From Roseibacillus sp. (GTDB taxonomy: Bacteria; Verrucomicrobiota; Verrucomicrobiia; Verrucomicrobiales; Akkermansiaceae): a DNA stretch of 59,618 bases. The position numbers and the translations under genes were made by a program. Location of the stretch: positions 1-59,618 of the forward strand of contig NZAC01000046.1 in the NCBI GenBank assembly GCA_002686085.1. Direction: 5' to 3'. Below the pieces are notes generated by a model, which was not told the DNA's origin, made no database searches, and saw only the letters and a list, made by a program, of their open reading frames with translations. Shown in pieces: positions 18,016 to 26,978 of the stretch (position 1 is its first letter; each line of letters starts with the position of its first letter).

Positions 18016-18630
18016 TTACTGAATCAGCTTTGCTACCGGAGCAAAGGAGCGACGATGCTCCCGACAAGGTCCATACTCCCTGAGAGCCTTCATGTGAATT
18101 TGCGTGCCGTAACCTTTGTGCTTCGCGAAGCCATAGACCGGGAACTCGTCTGCCAGCTCCTGCATTCTGCGATCCCGGGTCACTTTTGCGATAATGCTGG
18201 CAGCCGCAATCGAGAGACTGATTCCATCACCCTTTACCACACCCTTTGCCTCAAGGGGAAATCCAGGGACATCCAATCCGTCAATAAGACAGAAGGCCGG
18301 CTGAACGGGAAGCGCCAGAGCTGCTCGCTCCATCGCGACATGAGTAGCACGCAGAATATTCAGCTCATCAATTTCACCCACCTCGGCAAAGCCGACACCC
18401 CAGTAGACCTGCGAATCACGAGTCAACTCCTCATAAAGTAGATCCCGCCTCTTGGAGCTGACCTTCTTGGAGTCATCCAGAAACTCTTGAGAATAGCCCC
18501 GGGGTAAGATGACCGCTGCCGCGACCACCGGGCCAGCCAAAGGCCCCCGCCCAGCTTCGTCGATACCAGCAACTGGGGCTCTTCCACGCTCGATCAATTC
18601 TCTTTCCAGCTCCAGATCCGGCATCCCCAT
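18016..18630 (-). CDS. rnhB: Ribonuclease HII
   Basis: A 204-residue enzyme of normal RNase HII length. The opening GIDEAGRGPLAGPVVAAAV carries the first two acidic catalytic residues, and later blocks CLIDGLDVPGF, SIAAASIIAKVTRDR and YGFAKHKGYGT fit the family. It cleaves RNA in RNA-DNA hybrids, including single misincorporated ribonucleotides. An ATG two codons downstream is an alternative start. The permease gene lies 45 bases upstream on the same strand. Confidence 0.95.
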   Translation of the reverse strand: MGMPDLELERELIERGRAPVAGIDEAGRGPLAGPVVAAAVILPRGYSQEFLDDSKKVSSKRRDLLYEELTRDSQVYWGVGFAEVGEIDELNILRATHVAMERAALALPVQPAFCLIDGLDVPGFPLEAKGVVKGDGISLSIAAASIIAKVTRDRRMQELADEFPVYGFAKHKGYGTQIHMKALREYGPCREHRRSFAPVAKLIQ

Positions 18631-18675
18631 TCTTGTAAAGCACCGGACCAGCGAACTCGACCTCCAACTTCATCC

Positions 18676-20010
18676 TTATGTCACGCCAGCAGCGCCCCGG
18701 TCTCGCTGAGCCAGAAAATATACCCCCACACCAAGCGCGAGAGTTGCTAGGCCCCAGAGCGTCTCTTCCGGCTTATCTCGAATAATATAAACAACCATCC
18801 AGATATTGACCGCTACGAAGAACACTGGAGTAAAGGGATAACCCCACGCCTTAACCGGTCGAGCCCGGTCGGGATGATTGATCCTCAACCAGAATACCCC
18901 TGCTACCGTCACCAGAGCAAAAAGCACGAGAAGCAGTTCTATATAGACGAGGACCTGCTCAAAGCTGCTAGTCAGAATCAGCGCGATCGCCACCCCGGTC
19001 TGAAGGAAAACCGCATTGGCAGGAATTCCCGAACGCGACTTCCGGGCCAGTAGCCGCAGCCCCCGAAAATCCTCTCCCATCCGCTGGGCCACCCGTGGCC
19101 CAACCCAGATACTGGCACTCAACATGGAAACGAGTCCAAAGCTGATCAAACCCGCCATCACCCGGCCACCTGTCTCCCCAAGAACATGATCTGCGGCTAC
19201 CTTAGCCACTTCTATTTCTCCCTTCATTCTATCTACTGGTGCACTATACAAAAACCCTCCATTCAATCCGATGTAGAGCACGGTCACCAGAGCGGTTCCA
19301 ACCAGCAGCGCGCGTGGCACCGTCCTCTGGGGATCCCTTACCTCATCAACAATGTAAGTGGCAGCATTCCAACCCGTGTAAGCATACATCACGAATACCA
19401 AGGCAATGGCGAACTCCGCACTGAAGAGCAGAGCGAAATCCCCCTCCCTGGGAAGGAAGCTCACCTTCTGTCCTCCTCCCAGGAGAAAACAGGTTACTAT
19501 GAGAGCTCCGATGCAAAGCACCTTGAGAGCGGTAAAGATACTCTGGAAACGGGATCCCAGCCCGATCGGCCTCAGATGAATTCCCGCCACTCCCAGCACA
19601 ACCGTTACCGAAAGGATCATCGGCCATGCCTCCCCCTCGAAAGACAGCGCGCCGGAAAAATAGGTTCCAAACGCCATCGCACCCAGCGCAATGGGGGCCG
19701 CAAAACCCACCGTCACCGAAATCCAACCGGCCAGAAAGCCCAAAGCGGGATGGTAAACCTGAGAAAGCAAATGATACTCACCTCCGGAACGAGGAAAGGC
19801 CGCAGCCAGCTCCCCGTAACACACCGCTCCACACAGGGCACACCCACCTCCCAGCCCCCAGAGGAGCATGAGAACAAAGCCCGACTGAATATCCACAAGC
19901 TGATAGCCCAGACTCGTGAAGACCCCCGTCCCCACCATGTTGCCCACCACCACTGCGATCGCCGGCCCAAGCGTGACCGGTCGCGAGGAGGCGGCCCCTT
20001 TCTCCGTCAT
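18676..20010 (-). CDS. APC-family amino acid permease
   Basis: A 444-residue protein with about 12 hydrophobic segments and the APC superfamily opening GPAIAVVVGNMVGTGVFTSLG in the first helix. Later blocks include GELAAAFPRSGGEYHLLSQVY and VMYAYTGWNAATYIVDEVRDP, typical of amino acid/polyamine permeases. The substrate cannot be read from sequence. It is upstream of rnhB on the same strand and divergent from the metzincin-like gene. Confidence 0.88.
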   Translation of the reverse strand: MTEKGAASSRPVTLGPAIAVVVGNMVGTGVFTSLGYQLVDIQSGFVLMLLWGLGGGCALCGAVCYGELAAAFPRSGGEYHLLSQVYHPALGFLAGWISVTVGFAAPIALGAMAFGTYFSGALSFEGEAWPMILSVTVVLGVAGIHLRPIGLGSRFQSIFTALKVLCIGALIVTCFLLGGGQKVSFLPREGDFALLFSAEFAIALVFVMYAYTGWNAATYIVDEVRDPQRTVPRALLVGTALVTVLYIGLNGGFLYSAPVDRMKGEIEVAKVAADHVLGETGGRVMAGLISFGLVSMLSASIWVGPRVAQRMGEDFRGLRLLARKSRSGIPANAVFLQTGVAIALILTSSFEQVLVYIELLLVLFALVTVAGVFWLRINHPDRARPVKAWGYPFTPVFFVAVNIWMVVYIIRDKPEETLWGLATLALGVGVYFLAQRDRGAAGVT

Positions 20011-20151
20011 ACCTGCAATCTAGCTGCGGGGAGACCGCCCGAAAGATCAAACTGACTTGGGAAACCTCTCTTCGTTCTCCCGCTAACCCAGCCCCCCTCC
20101 GAACCCAAGCACTTGTAAACCCCGAAAAAATGCTGTTTAACTGCGGTACTC

Positions 20152-21351
20152 ATGAGATTTCTGCCCGGCTCGCTACTCTCCGCCATCGTGGTCCTCTCCC
20201 TCGTTTTCGGCCTGGGCCTCATGGCTCAACTCGACCGTAAAAAAAGCTCTTATTCTAATGATCCTCAAGGCTTCATAACTCCCCCTCCGCTGGAGGACCT
20301 CGGGAGAGACTACAAAGTCAGGCTGGTCTACTTCGTTCCCACCGATCGCGAGGTGAAGCCGGGCTATCGAGACAAATGTGAGGTCCTCATGCGGGTGGTA
20401 GCCGACGTCTACCGGAGGGAAATGAAGGCCAACCGGCACCAGACGCGAGGTCTCGACTTCGAGTTCGCCGAGGATGGCCGCCTCCGAGTCCACCTGGTTA
20501 AAGCCAAGCACCCATCCACCTTCTATACTGGAGAACCCTTCGACGTGGACCGCCTCCTGAATACTCAGCAACAGGAAATCTGGGAAACTACAGGCTACTC
20601 CCGCAACCGGCCAACTCTTGTCTTTTCCGAGGCCGGCGCCGTGGCCGAGGCCCGCCCTCTTCCTCATGTCTACTCCGGCCTCGCCTGCGTCTCAGGCGAC
20701 ATTTTCCGGGACGAAGTCACCGCCTCCACCATCGAGGAGCAGATCCGCTACTTCATGGACCAGACCCCGGTACGCAGGGTCGCTGGAGAGGACGAACGCC
20801 CCCGCAACCGGGAATCCCAGACCAGCAACGGCGTCCTCATACACGAACTGGGCCACATCTTTGGCATGCTCCATGACACCCGGGATCCCCGGAACATCAT
20901 GATGCGGGGATACGACCATCTCGGACAGATGTTCGATCATGAGACCGCTCCCGGACGCCCCGTCCGTTTCTCCCCCGCTCATGCCCGGATGGCCGCCGTC
21001 AGCCGCTTTTTTAGCGAGTCCTTCGATAAGAGCGATACCGAGGCACCCCTTATCGAGGAATTCAAGATCGCCAGCCCTCCCAAGGCAGGAGAGAAAACAG
21101 TGAAACTCTCCATCAAAATGAGCGATGGCAAAGGACTGGGGCCGCTTGTCATCCTCCAGCGAGGCGGCGGACAAATCGACGCTCTTGTCAGAGACCTTTC
21201 CCTGAAAGGTGCCCGGAAGAGGGCTGGGATCCTAACCGTAACTGCACCCCGCCCTCTCGTAGCCGGTCAGCCGCTGATCTACATCGTCAACCTCTTCGAC
21301 GTGAACGGGAATCTGAGTCAGTCCGTGATCAACTCTCAGGTTATACCGTAG
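20152..21351 (+). CDS. Metzincin-like membrane-anchored zinc protease
   Basis: A 399-residue protein with an N-terminal membrane anchor or signal (about 5-26). The zinc-binding motif HELGHIFGMLHD is at 231-242 (His231, Glu232, His235, His241), followed by a Met-turn candidate NIMMRG (249-253). Spacing and the terminal His-Asp match metzincins such as matrixin or reprolysin folds. The N-terminal 180 residues are unassigned, and the last 90 look like a beta-sandwich with no catalytic motif. I do not recognise the exact family. It acts outside the cytoplasm if the anchor is correctly read. Confidence 0.72.
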   Translation: MRFLPGSLLSAIVVLSLVFGLGLMAQLDRKKSSYSNDPQGFITPPPLEDLGRDYKVRLVYFVPTDREVKPGYRDKCEVLMRVVADVYRREMKANRHQTRGLDFEFAEDGRLRVHLVKAKHPSTFYTGEPFDVDRLLNTQQQEIWETTGYSRNRPTLVFSEAGAVAEARPLPHVYSGLACVSGDIFRDEVTASTIEEQIRYFMDQTPVRRVAGEDERPRNRESQTSNGVLIHELGHIFGMLHDTRDPRNIMMRGYDHLGQMFDHETAPGRPVRFSPAHARMAAVSRFFSESFDKSDTEAPLIEEFKIASPPKAGEKTVKLSIKMSDGKGLGPLVILQRGGGQIDALVRDLSLKGARKRAGILTVTAPRPLVAGQPLIYIVNLFDVNGNLSQSVINSQVIP

Positions 21352-21395
21352 GGCATGTCATAAACGCCCCAAAAGCTAAGGGGCATATCTAGTCT

Positions 21396-22562
21396 TCATG
21401 CTGCGGCGATTCTGAGCTTCTTTGCTTTCCCCATTTTCTTGATGGCAGCAATCAGAAACATAACCGCCAGCACCAACAGCGGCATCCCAAGAAGTGGTCG
21501 ATAAAACACCCAGGCGACCGCTATAGTTGTCAGGGACAGGCCCAGAGAAATGAGAATGGCCATAACTAACGTTCCGGCCCCTACGATATCGCCAAGGAAG
21601 GGCAAAAAACTGCTTACTACGGCAAGGGGCCTGAAAATCATCGCGAACCCGATAACCATCAGAACCAACCCTACTAATCGCATCGTCCAGGTAAGAATCT
21701 TGAGCTCGCCTCGCTCGGCTGCGATCACTTCTTCAACGCTCAATCCTCCCATTCTGAGAGGCGAAAATGCTCTTCCATTCCGAGCCACAAAGGCCTCAAA
21801 GGTATTCCCTTTCTGTTTGGCAATGAAGCTGACAAGGTTGGGGGGTACGACTGAGAAGGACACCTGTAAGTCGCCCACTTCGGGAATCGAGGGATTTTCG
21901 CCCTGGTAGTATCCCGAATCGCTATCTTTGAAACCTTCGCGCATCGCCTCTGGCAATGCAGCTCGATTCTCTGCCGTAAGCTCAAGAGGAACCGCCCCTC
22001 CAATCTGACTCACAAGATCTTCATTGAGCCTAAAAGCTCCAACCATCGCCTCCTTAGTCAATAACTCTGCACTCTCATAAGGCATTGGTGGGTTTTCATG
22101 TCCCTCCGGATAGCTGAACAGAGAGGAATCGACAGGATAAGATGACCAAGCTTTCTCATACTCATAGGTTGTCACCGTTTTCTCGCCGCCTCCCGCAGTA
22201 GTCTTGGTTTCCGTCGTTTCAGACTCGTGCCACTGAAACATCCTGACGCTTGTGATCAGACGAAGCGCTGTAGCTGAAACTTGAAACAACTCATCTTTGA
22301 GGACTTCCTCGGTGACAGCCTTTCCCGTGAGGTGAACAGGCCTACCCTCATTAGCTGCATCAACTCGATCGGTCGGAACAGTCACCGCAAGCCTGGAGAG
22401 CTCGCTCAAACCGGCGTGACTTCTGGCCGAATTCTCCTCGTTCATCCATAAAAGAATGAAGGAGACCGGGATGCAGACAACTCCTACAAGGCCTCCCACA
22501 ACAGCGCTCTTTATACGAGAGCCGTATCCAGTATTGGTTGTTTCTGTAAAACTATCGACCAT
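21396..22562 (-). CDS. TMEM43-like membrane protein
   Basis: A 388-residue protein when started at the ATG at 22562, which gives MVDSFTETTNTGYGSR, very like the usual TMEM43-family N-terminus. The longer frame begins with GTG at 22577. One membrane helix follows the start (about 22-42), then a large hydrophilic domain containing paired LTGK and SYPVDSS blocks, then a cluster of three or four helices at the C-terminus (MRLVGLVLMVIGFAMIFRPL and following). Human TMEM43 (LUMA) is a nuclear-envelope protein, and bacterial homologues have no settled role. It converges on the metzincin-like gene. Confidence 0.8.
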   Translation of the reverse strand: MVDSFTETTNTGYGSRIKSAVVGGLVGVVCIPVSFILLWMNEENSARSHAGLSELSRLAVTVPTDRVDAANEGRPVHLTGKAVTEEVLKDELFQVSATALRLITSVRMFQWHESETTETKTTAGGGEKTVTTYEYEKAWSSYPVDSSLFSYPEGHENPPMPYESAELLTKEAMVGAFRLNEDLVSQIGGAVPLELTAENRAALPEAMREGFKDSDSGYYQGENPSIPEVGDLQVSFSVVPPNLVSFIAKQKGNTFEAFVARNGRAFSPLRMGGLSVEEVIAAERGELKILTWTMRLVGLVLMVIGFAMIFRPLAVVSSFLPFLGDIVGAGTLVMAILISLGLSLTTIAVAWVFYRPLLGMPLLVLAVMFLIAAIKKMGKAKKLRIAAA

Positions 22563-22681
22563 CGATACCATTAACACCCCAGACGTTCAGACCAGTCTAT
22601 TACAATCGACTGCAAGGATTGTAACCCCCAATTCCCGGAGGCTCTCCAGCATCCATTCACGGGAATCTTAACCTCCGCCAG

Positions 22682-22756
22682 TGGAGCCAATGGCCGGAAT
22701 TGAACCGGCGACCTGATCATTACGAATGACCTGCTCTACCCCTGAGCTACATTGGC
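22682..22756 (-). tRNA. tRNA-Thr (anticodon CGT)
   Basis: Read on the minus strand, acceptor GCCAATG pairs with CATTGGC. The anticodon stem GGTCA/TGATC (partly wobble) encloses TTCGTAA, giving anticodon CGT for the threonine codon ACG. The T arm GCCGG-TTCAATT-CCGGC is perfect. Discriminator T is followed by an encoded CCA. It stands alone between the TMEM43-like gene and a small protein gene. Confidence 0.93.
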
Positions 22757-22855
22757 TTTTGCTGGCATTGAGGAAGGTCCCTTGCGCCTACCCTCTCCAG
22801 AAAGACTGGACCGGGCGAACAGCACTTTGGGGCTCTATCCGAAGACCGCCGCGAT

Positions 22856-23059
22856 TTAACGCCGCACAGGCGTCACCGCAAGCCTGTAACACTCATCACA
22901 TGCAGTGAAAAACGCCTCATTAGGACCTTTGTAGACGGTCCAAGCAACCCAAGAGCCTGTGCCATTACAAAAATAGGCTCTGTGTGTAATGGATCTCACC
23001 TCTGAAACCCATTTAACTGACTTTGTGTGACTTGGATTGTCTTCTGAGATAGATCCCAT
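22856..23059 (-). CDS. Small CxxC protein, unknown function
   Basis: A 67-residue frame starting at the ATG at 23059. A very strong Shine-Dalgarno motif GGAGGAGAT (complement of about 23063-23071) sits at ideal distance before it, which decides this start over longer versions. The protein has a CxxC pair (Cys54, Cys57: ACDECYRL), a further Cys31, and several aromatic residues, but no membrane segment. I do not recognise a family. Its start codon lies 16 bases from that of the YqiJ-like gene on the other strand, so the two 5' ends nearly touch. Confidence 0.5.
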   Translation of the reverse strand: MGSISEDNPSHTKSVKWVSEVRSITHRAYFCNGTGSWVAWTVYKGPNEAFFTACDECYRLAVTPVRR

Positions 23060-23075
23060 ACGATCTCCTCCAAAT

Positions 23076-23720
23076 ATGACATATATTCTTGAGTGGTGGC
23101 AAAATTTAGAACCGGAGGGCATGCGGACCTTCGTAACCATTGGAATGGCCTCCAGTCTGGTCCTGTTCATTCAGATGATCGTCATTCTCTTCGGCGGATC
23201 CTTCGACCTTCCCGATTTCGACCTCGATACCGGATCCGGAGGAGGAGCTGGGATGTTTTCCGTTCGTGGTATTGGCGCTTTCTTTACCGGGTTTGGCTGG
23301 ACCGGGGCCTCAGTCCTCGACCTCGGTTATAGCCTCCCCATCGCCTTGCTTTCCGCTACTCTTGTTGGAGCGGTCACCCTTACTCTTTTTGTCCTCCTTA
23401 TGCGCTGGCTCCACAGCCTCCGATCCGACGGCACAATGGACTACAGTAACGCGCTTAACCAGATCGGAAGCGTTTATGTTCCGATCCCTCCCAGAAGGGA
23501 GGGCCTCGGCCAGATCGAAGTGCTCGTGCAAGACAGAATGACGACTGTCCGGGCTCTCACCGACAACGACACGCGCATTGGAAACCGAACAGCGGTCAAG
23601 GTAGTCGAACTGGTCGACGAAAGAACTTTGCTGGTGGAGACCTTAAGCCCCAAGAGCGAAGACTTACCCAATACGGATGATTGTTCATCCGGGGATTCCA
23701 ATCAAAACCCTACCTCCTGA
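23076..23720 (+). CDS. YqiJ-like membrane protein with NfeD-type OB fold
   Basis: A 214-residue protein if started at the ATG at 23076; a TTG at 23037 would add 13 residues that lie over a divergent small gene. Neither has a clear ribosome site. It has about three membrane helices (near 20-38, 64-82 and 88-108) and a C-terminal beta-rich domain (QIGSVYVPIPPRREGLGQIEVLVQ to VDERTLLVE) resembling the NfeD OB fold. Placement 26 bases before a flotillin gene mirrors the E. coli yqiJ-yqiK pair, where the two products act together in membrane organisation. Confidence 0.75.
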   Translation: MTYILEWWQNLEPEGMRTFVTIGMASSLVLFIQMIVILFGGSFDLPDFDLDTGSGGGAGMFSVRGIGAFFTGFGWTGASVLDLGYSLPIALLSATLVGAVTLTLFVLLMRWLHSLRSDGTMDYSNALNQIGSVYVPIPPRREGLGQIEVLVQDRMTTVRALTDNDTRIGNRTAVKVVELVDERTLLVETLSPKSEDLPNTDDCSSGDSNQNPTS

Positions 23721-23746
23721 GATAACAGGATTAACAATGTAAAAAT

Positions 23747-25270
23747 ATGAACCTACTAAAAAACATCATAGTGATAGCAGAGTCCGGCGGGGGCTCAAAT
23801 TATACTCTTGTACTCGTCGCCTCCCTGCTCGTCGTGGGACTGGGAACCATCATGTTCGCGTTCTCCCGCTACAAGCGTTGTCCCTCGGACCGTGTTCTGG
23901 TTATTTATGGTAAAACAGGCAAAGGCGGATCCTCGCGCTGCGTCCATGGGGGTGCATCCTTCGTCTGGCCGGTCTTTCAGGATTTCCAGTTCCTCGACCT
24001 GACTCCGATTCCCATCGACATTAAGCTCGAGGGCGCTCTTTCGAAGCAGAACATCCGGGTCAATACGCCCTCAACTTTCACGGTCGGAATCTCGACTGAG
24101 GCCGGCGTCATGGAGAACGCTGCTGAACGTCTCCTCGGACTCGATCTCAACCAGATTCGTCTCCTGGGTCAGGATATCATCTTTGGTCAGATGCGAGTTG
24201 TGATCGCCACTATGGACATCGAGTCCATCAATGCTGACCGTGATCTTCTCATCGAGAAGATCACTGCTGGGGTCGAGGTAGAGCTCACCAAGGTTGGTCT
24301 CCGGCTGATTAACGTGAACATTCAGGACATCACCGACGAATCTGGCTATATCGAAGCTCTAGGTAAAGAGGCTGCTGCCCGGGCCATCAATGAGGCCAAA
24401 ATCAGCGTCGCCGAGCAGGAGCGGGCTGGTGAGATCGGAAAGAATAACGCCGAAAGAGACCAGCGTGTGGAAGTGGCAGCCGCGCAGGCTACAGCCGTCG
24501 AGGGTGAGAACGTGGCCAAGATCAAGGTCGCCCAGTCAGATGCAGCCCGCCAGGTGCAGGAGGCGGAGGCGGAGCGCCTCGCTACGGCGGCCGAGAAGGT
24601 GAAGAGCGCCCAAGCCCTTGAGGAAGCCTATGCCTCCGAGCAGAAGGCGGAAGAGGCTCGTGCCGCTCGTGAAAAAGCCACCCAGTATGCCAACGTCGTG
24701 GTCCCGGCCGAAATCGAGAAATCCAAGATTGAGACTCTCGCTGAAGCGGACGCGGAAAAAATCCGCCGAATCGAGAAAGGTAAGGCTGATGGTATTCAGT
24801 CCATTATGGAGGCAGAGGCCCGCGGAACCCTTGCCACCCTGCAGAGCAAGGCTCAAGGTTTTGGAGACATTGTCCAAGCCTCCGGCGGAGCCGCCGACGA
24901 CGCAACCCTGCTCCTCGTTACCGAGCAATTACCAGCTCTTGTTGAAGAACAGGTGAAGGCCATCTCCAACCTCCAGATTGATTCAGTGACTGTCTGGGAC
25001 TCGGGAGGCAAGGGCAAAAGCGGCAAGAATGACACCGCCGAATTCGTCTCCGGTCTGGTAGGAGCGCTCCCTCCTCTGCATCAACTCACCAAAAATGTCG
25101 GGATCGAATTACCTGAGTTTCTCGGCAAGCTCAGCGATAATCCTGAGGAAGCCGCTCAACTACTTAAACAGGCCAAGCAGGCGGCCCCTGCCGCCCCCGT
25201 CGAAGTCGCAGTTGTTGACACACCCGACACCGATCAGAATCCAGCGGGAGGGCCAACCGGCTCCCAATAA
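23747..25270 (+). CDS. Flotillin family protein (YqiK-like)
   Basis: A 507-residue protein. It has one N-terminal membrane helix (about 20-40), an SPFH/band-7 domain (about 50-230, beginning RVLVIYGKTG and including IRVNTPSTFTVGIST), a long Ala/Glu-rich coiled coil with repeated EAxxA units (about 230-370), and a C-terminal oligomerisation part with ATLLLVTEQLPALVEEQVKAI. Flotillins scaffold membrane microdomains. It is paired with the YqiJ-like gene 26 bases upstream and followed by a strong terminator. Confidence 0.93.
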   Translation: MNLLKNIIVIAESGGGSNYTLVLVASLLVVGLGTIMFAFSRYKRCPSDRVLVIYGKTGKGGSSRCVHGGASFVWPVFQDFQFLDLTPIPIDIKLEGALSKQNIRVNTPSTFTVGISTEAGVMENAAERLLGLDLNQIRLLGQDIIFGQMRVVIATMDIESINADRDLLIEKITAGVEVELTKVGLRLINVNIQDITDESGYIEALGKEAAARAINEAKISVAEQERAGEIGKNNAERDQRVEVAAAQATAVEGENVAKIKVAQSDAARQVQEAEAERLATAAEKVKSAQALEEAYASEQKAEEARAAREKATQYANVVVPAEIEKSKIETLAEADAEKIRRIEKGKADGIQSIMEAEARGTLATLQSKAQGFGDIVQASGGAADDATLLLVTEQLPALVEEQVKAISNLQIDSVTVWDSGGKGKSGKNDTAEFVSGLVGALPPLHQLTKNVGIELPEFLGKLSDNPEEAAQLLKQAKQAAPAAPVEVAVVDTPDTDQNPAGGPTGSQ

Positions 25271-25328
25271 GGAGCGGGCAGTTCGCGGGGCCTCTGGCCC
25301 ATCTATCGCTCAACCAGAAACACTCAAG

Positions 25329-25364
25329 GCCATTCCGGAAAGATCATTTCCGGGGTGGCTTTTT
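25329..25364 (+). terminator. Rho-independent terminator after the flotillin gene
   Basis: A 13-bp stem forms between 25329-25341 (GCCATTCCGGAAA) and 25347-25359 (TTTCCGGGGTGGC) with two G-T pairs and a 5-base loop, followed by TTTTT at 25360-25364. It lies 58 bases after the flotillin stop and 100 bases before the convergent cobA-hemD end. Confidence 0.88.
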
Positions 25365-25464
25365 CTTTCCACGCTCTCAGCTACAGGGATTCCTTTCATC
25401 GCACCCGATTCGCCCCCACCCCCACCAAAGCCGGCGAGAAGAACACACTGTTTCCTTCCCTTCC

Positions 25465-26976
25465 TCAGGCCTGGTAGTGCTCCAAAATGGCATTCAACAG
25501 CCCCTGTATATTACTTTCCGCCGCCTCAATCTCGGGCTCGATACCATGTTCACGAAGTTTACCACTGGTGACCGGTCCAATACTGGCGGCCTTACACCCC
25601 TCCGGCCAGGGCACTCCTAGCGCGAAAAAGCTCTCAACGGTCGAACCACTCGTAAACGTAATCACATCAGCACCACCTGTTGTAAGGCTCTCAAGCGCTC
25701 CGGTAGGATCCCCGGTCTCAGGAACATTCCGGTAGGCAATACAACGATCCACAATCGCTCCCTGTTCCATCAGTTTATCGTAGATGATTTCACGGGTATC
25801 CTCCGCCTTGACCCAGAGAACCGTCTGACTCTCGATATGCTGGTTCTTGAACGCTTCTACCAAACCCTCGGCCACGAAAGTTTCGGGGAGTAGATCCGTC
25901 GTGAAGCGATATTCCGCAATCTTTCTCGCTGTCGCTGGCCCGATGGCCGCAATCTTCGGCTTCCCGAAACTCCGTGCATCTTCATACGCTGCAAAGAATG
26001 CATCAAAGAAACACTCCACCCCATTGGGGCTTGTGAAAACGACCCAGTCATACGTGTGGACATCCGTCACCAGCCGGGAGAACTCTTCACGCTCTAATGG
26101 AGCTTCGATACGTATCGTCGGCAATTCGATGACATCCGCGCCGACCTCGAAAAGCTTGGCGCTCAACTCCCCTGCCTGCTCCCGAGTACGAGTTACCACA
26201 ACGCGCTGCCCGAAAAGAGGTCGAGTTTCAAACCAGTTAATCTTCGAACGCTCCCTGACCACATCTCCAAGAACTGCCACTGCCGGAGACTTGAAGTGCT
26301 CCTTCTCCGCGATATCCGCCATACTCCCCAGTGTCCCTTCAATTGTGCACTGACGCCCTGTGGTAGCCCAACGGGTTAGAGCCATGGGAATTGCAGGGTC
26401 AGCACCATGTTCGATAAGGGCCGAGGTAATCTCCCTGAGGCGCGAAACTCCCATAAGGAATACTCTCGTGCCGTCGGCCTCGGCCAGCTTTGCGTAATCA
26501 AGGCTGGTCTGCTCCTTGGAGGGATCCTCATGACCAGTAAATAACGTCAGTTGAGAACAGTGATCGCGGTGAGTCACAGGAATACCGGCATAGGCGGCTC
26601 CTCCAATTGCAGAGGAGATCCCGGGCACGATCTCGAATGGCACCTCCGCCTCTGCCAGTTCAGCCGCCTCCTCTCCTCCACGTCCGAAGATCATAGGGTC
26701 ACCTCCTTTCAACCTGACCACGGTCTTGCCCTCCCTTGCTTTCTCAACGATCAGCTCGTTAATACCCCCCTGTGGAATGGCATGATCGGAGGCCCGTTTA
26801 CCCGCATAGATCTTCTCGCAGTCTTTGGGCACCATTCGAAGAAACTCAGGACTACTCAACGCGTCATAGACGAGCACATCAGCCACTGAGAGGCATTCCT
26901 TTCCCTTGACCGTGAGCAGCCCCGGGTCTCCCGGACCGGCCCCGACAAGATAGCATTTTCCGTTCACTCTCTCCAT
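25465..26976 (-). CDS. Uroporphyrinogen-III methyltransferase/synthase fusion (CobA-HemD)
   Basis: A 503-residue two-domain enzyme. Residues 1-245 are a SAM-dependent uroporphyrinogen-III C-methyltransferase (YLVGAGPGDPGLLTVKG, VVRLKGGDPMIFGRGGEE, PGISSAIGGAAYAGIPVTHRD). Residues from about 255 are uroporphyrinogen-III synthase (GQRVVVTRTREQAGELSAKL, VVFTSPNGVECFF, ADVITFTSGSTVESFF). The fusion makes uroporphyrinogen III from hydroxymethylbilane and methylates it toward precorrin-2 for sirohaem or cobalamin. It begins 2 bases after hemC ends and is the last gene of the haem operon. Confidence 0.93.
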   Translation of the reverse strand: MERVNGKCYLVGAGPGDPGLLTVKGKECLSVADVLVYDALSSPEFLRMVPKDCEKIYAGKRASDHAIPQGGINELIVEKAREGKTVVRLKGGDPMIFGRGGEEAAELAEAEVPFEIVPGISSAIGGAAYAGIPVTHRDHCSQLTLFTGHEDPSKEQTSLDYAKLAEADGTRVFLMGVSRLREITSALIEHGADPAIPMALTRWATTGRQCTIEGTLGSMADIAEKEHFKSPAVAVLGDVVRERSKINWFETRPLFGQRVVVTRTREQAGELSAKLFEVGADVIELPTIRIEAPLEREEFSRLVTDVHTYDWVVFTSPNGVECFFDAFFAAYEDARSFGKPKIAAIGPATARKIAEYRFTTDLLPETFVAEGLVEAFKNQHIESQTVLWVKAEDTREIIYDKLMEQGAIVDRCIAYRNVPETGDPTGALESLTTGGADVITFTSGSTVESFFALGVPWPEGCKAASIGPVTSGKLREHGIEPEIEAAESNIQGLLNAILEHYQA

Positions 26977-26978
26977 AA

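Noticed and set aside
19186-20055. 289-residue plus-strand frame opposite the APC permease
   Set aside because: A shadow of a membrane-protein gene, very rich in Arg, His and Gln, with no recognisable motif.
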